Shown here one piece after another: positions 6,946 through 7,966 of a stretch of DNA of 7,966 nt (the stretch's first letter is position 1; each line of letters opens with the position of its first letter). Under the pieces are notes generated by a model. The model did no database searches. It saw only the letters and a program-made list of their open reading frames with translations, and had not been told where the DNA came from. Source of the stretch: Bacteroidota bacterium (GTDB lineage: Bacteria; Bacteroidota; Bacteroidia; Bacteroidales; Prolixibacteraceae); contig JAUZOB010000152.1 in assembly GCA_030706665.1 (NCBI GenBank), positions 1-7,966 of the forward strand, given 5' to 3'. Position numbers and translations under genes: made by a program.

Positions 6946-7614
6946 TTATCTTAATCGAACCGTGAAAGTAAACCCGTCATTAATAAAGCGACGGACTGGC
7001 GTTCTCATATTCAAATTCTGATAAAAATGCTTTAACAACTTGTTGTTATCCTGATTGATATCAAAATTCATAATTATCCCCAAGAGGTGAACATTTTTAA
7101 AAGGGGACTGTGACTCATTTATTGAATATGCCGGCAGAAATGACAGAGATTGTATTGAAGCAATTCTTGTATTCTGCTCATTGGCATGAGAAGCAAATCC
7201 TTCTGTAATCCATTGTCCGTAGTAAAAAAGCGAAGGAGTCTTCTCTTCTTTTCTTCTGTCTTTAATTCCCAAACCTGACCAAATAATCTTCTTATTGAAT
7301 TTGATTAAACGAACTATGGGCTTGGTAACCTTTCGGAGCATCTTCTTGTGTTTCTTATTCTTTACTGGCTTTTCCGTACTCTGATCGTAAGAAACAATAA
7401 ATCCGGGAAAAAGTCCCTCGCTAAAATCATAGTTTAAAATTGGAGGGGCTTTCTGATTACATTTCCTGAATAGTTCAAAGTAAAGCTCATTTCCTTTTAG
7501 ATTTGAAGAATGAGTATTATAATTGGATGCCGTTGCTGATAGGAAATAAGATTCCTGACCGAAAACAGCATCAACTATTCCCAAAAGAAACAAAAACAAA
7601 ATGATCTTAAGCAT
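6946..7614 (-). CDS. hypothetical secreted protein with a basic central segment
   Basis: I do not recognise this family. The start is taken as the ATG at 7614-7612, giving 222 residues; extending to a GTG at 7626 only adds MRRS ahead of a good signal peptide. MLKIILFLFLLGIVDAVFG followed by QES looks like a signal peptide cut after residue 19, so the mature protein is periplasmic, surface or secreted. Residues 82-109 are strikingly basic, with 13 Lys or Arg in 28, and KDRRKEEK follows at 118-125. The C-terminal part (about 127-222) alternates hydrophobic and polar residues (LLGIIMNFDI, GFTFTVRLR) as outer-membrane or secreted beta proteins do, but it is too short to call a barrel. No cysteine lipobox is present. 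It is transcribed in the same direction as the acyltransferase behind it (162 bases apart) and converges on the previous gene with a 3-base gap. Confidence 0.75.
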   Translation of the reverse strand: MLKIILFLFLLGIVDAVFGQESYFLSATASNYNTHSSNLKGNELYFELFRKCNQKAPPILNYDFSEGLFPGFIVSYDQSTEKPVKNKKHKKMLRKVTKPIVRLIKFNKKIIWSGLGIKDRRKEEKTPSLFYYGQWITEGFASHANEQNTRIASIQSLSFLPAYSINESQSPFKNVHLLGIIMNFDINQDNNKLLKHFYQNLNMRTPVRRFINDGFTFTVRLR

Positions 7615-7642
7615 AGATCTGCGCACTAAAATAATACTTCAT
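7607..7642 (-). other. mini reading frame overlapping the start of the secreted-protein gene
   Basis: On the minus strand an ATG at 7642-7640 opens an 11-codon frame, MKYYFSAQIYA, whose TAA (7609-7607) lies just inside the ATG of the downstream gene, in another frame. It is preceded by GGAGG (7651-7647) four bases upstream, the best Shine-Dalgarno match in the window, whereas the gene's own ATG has none. Translational coupling is possible. It conflicts with the promoter candidate at 7651-7680, which would start transcription below the GGAGG. Confidence 0.25.
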
Positions 7643-7650
7643 TAACCCTC

Positions 7651-7680
7651 CAAAATTAATGATTTTAACAATAAAACGAA
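7651..7680 (-). promoter_or_regulatory. candidate promoter for the secreted-protein gene
   Basis: Read on the minus strand, 7658-7651 is TAATTTTG, a perfect match to the Bacteroidota -7 consensus TAnnTTTG. Eighteen bases upstream, 7680-7677 is TTCG, three of four for the -33 TTTG. Transcription would begin near 7644, leaving a leader of about 30 bases before the ATG at 7614. The weak -33 box lowers confidence. Confidence 0.35.
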
Positions 7681-7776
7681 TTCAGTACGAATTAGCTTTT
7701 CGAGTCAAGCTTTACTGTTGATAAATGAACCGATCATTCTCATCTCCCGTTCATACATACGACATGTAAAAATCAA

Positions 7777-7966
7777 TCAGCCCACTATGTATTTGCTTTT
7801 GGGCAAAAAAGAAAGTGCTTTTATCAAAAGATAAGTCGTAATAAACGTCGAGATTGCCAGGATCGGGATTATGACCATCGGAGAAGAAAATAAGCTGCTC
7901 CACACTTTAAATAATTGATTCAAGATAAATATATGGGCCAGATACATTCCAAAACTTAAGTTCGAA
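7777..7966 (-). CDS. acyltransferase 3 family membrane protein (partial, C-terminal end)
   Basis: Only the last 62 residues are inside the window; the gene continues past 7966. The fragment begins with SNLSFGMYLAHIFILNQ, matching the S-x-G-(I/M)-Y-L-x-H motif that marks a late membrane helix of acyltransferase 3 (OafA/YrhL-like) proteins. A second long hydrophobic stretch follows (about residues 30-54), and the protein ends in LPKSKYIVG, an ending I recall from many Bacteroidota members of this family. Such integral inner-membrane enzymes move acyl groups, often acetyl, onto surface polysaccharides or other cell-surface sugars; the substrate here cannot be told. The stop is TGA at 7779-7777. 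No clear terminator follows before the next minus-strand gene. Confidence 0.8.
   Translation of the reverse strand, partial: SNLSFGMYLAHIFILNQLFKVWSSLFSSPMVIIPILAISTFITTYLLIKALSFLPKSKYIVG

Noticed and set aside
7725..7754. ATGAAC/GTTCAT inverted repeat after the acyltransferase stop, as a possible terminator
   Set aside because: The stem is only six base pairs with an 18-base loop and has no U-tract, so it does not qualify as an intrinsic terminator.

Overview
The window looks like an AT-rich chromosomal segment from a member of the Bacteroidota, probably Bacteroidales or a relative. Three things point there: the gene order thrA, then a phosphoglycerate-mutase-family homoserine kinase, then thrC; the weak or absent Shine-Dalgarno sites; and the detailed protein resemblances, judged from memory because no search could be run.

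Positions 1-219 hold the end of a possible upstream reading frame and the leader of the threonine operon. Positions 220-5272 are three co-directional genes that together convert aspartate to threonine. ThrA is a fused aspartokinase and homoserine dehydrogenase, covering the first and third steps. The middle gene belongs to the cofactor-independent phosphoglycerate mutase superfamily and most probably phosphorylates homoserine in place of a GHMP-type ThrB. ThrC is a PLP-dependent threonine synthase. The aspartate-semialdehyde dehydrogenase needed between the two ThrA activities is not in this window. A strong, nearly perfect hairpin at 5314-5361 ends the operon.

Positions 5362-5889 are a non-coding stretch with one possible structured leader. 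It is followed by an uncharacterised membrane-anchored or secreted 350-residue protein (5890-6942, plus strand) with an alternating strand/acidic-motif pattern that resembles a TIM-barrel enzyme. Convergent with it, only 3 bases away, is an unrecognised secreted protein on the minus strand (6946-7614) with a very basic central segment. The window ends inside the 3' end of a minus-strand acyltransferase-3 family membrane protein (7777-7966).

The threonine operon is ordinary for the phylum. The features most worth a second look are the 350-residue conserved family of unknown function, the altered aspartokinase N-terminal signature (Gly-Gly-Ala-Ala instead of Gly-Gly-Thr/Ser-Ser), and the non-orthologous homoserine kinase. 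I see no CRISPR array, mobile element, tRNA, rRNA, phage or defence system.
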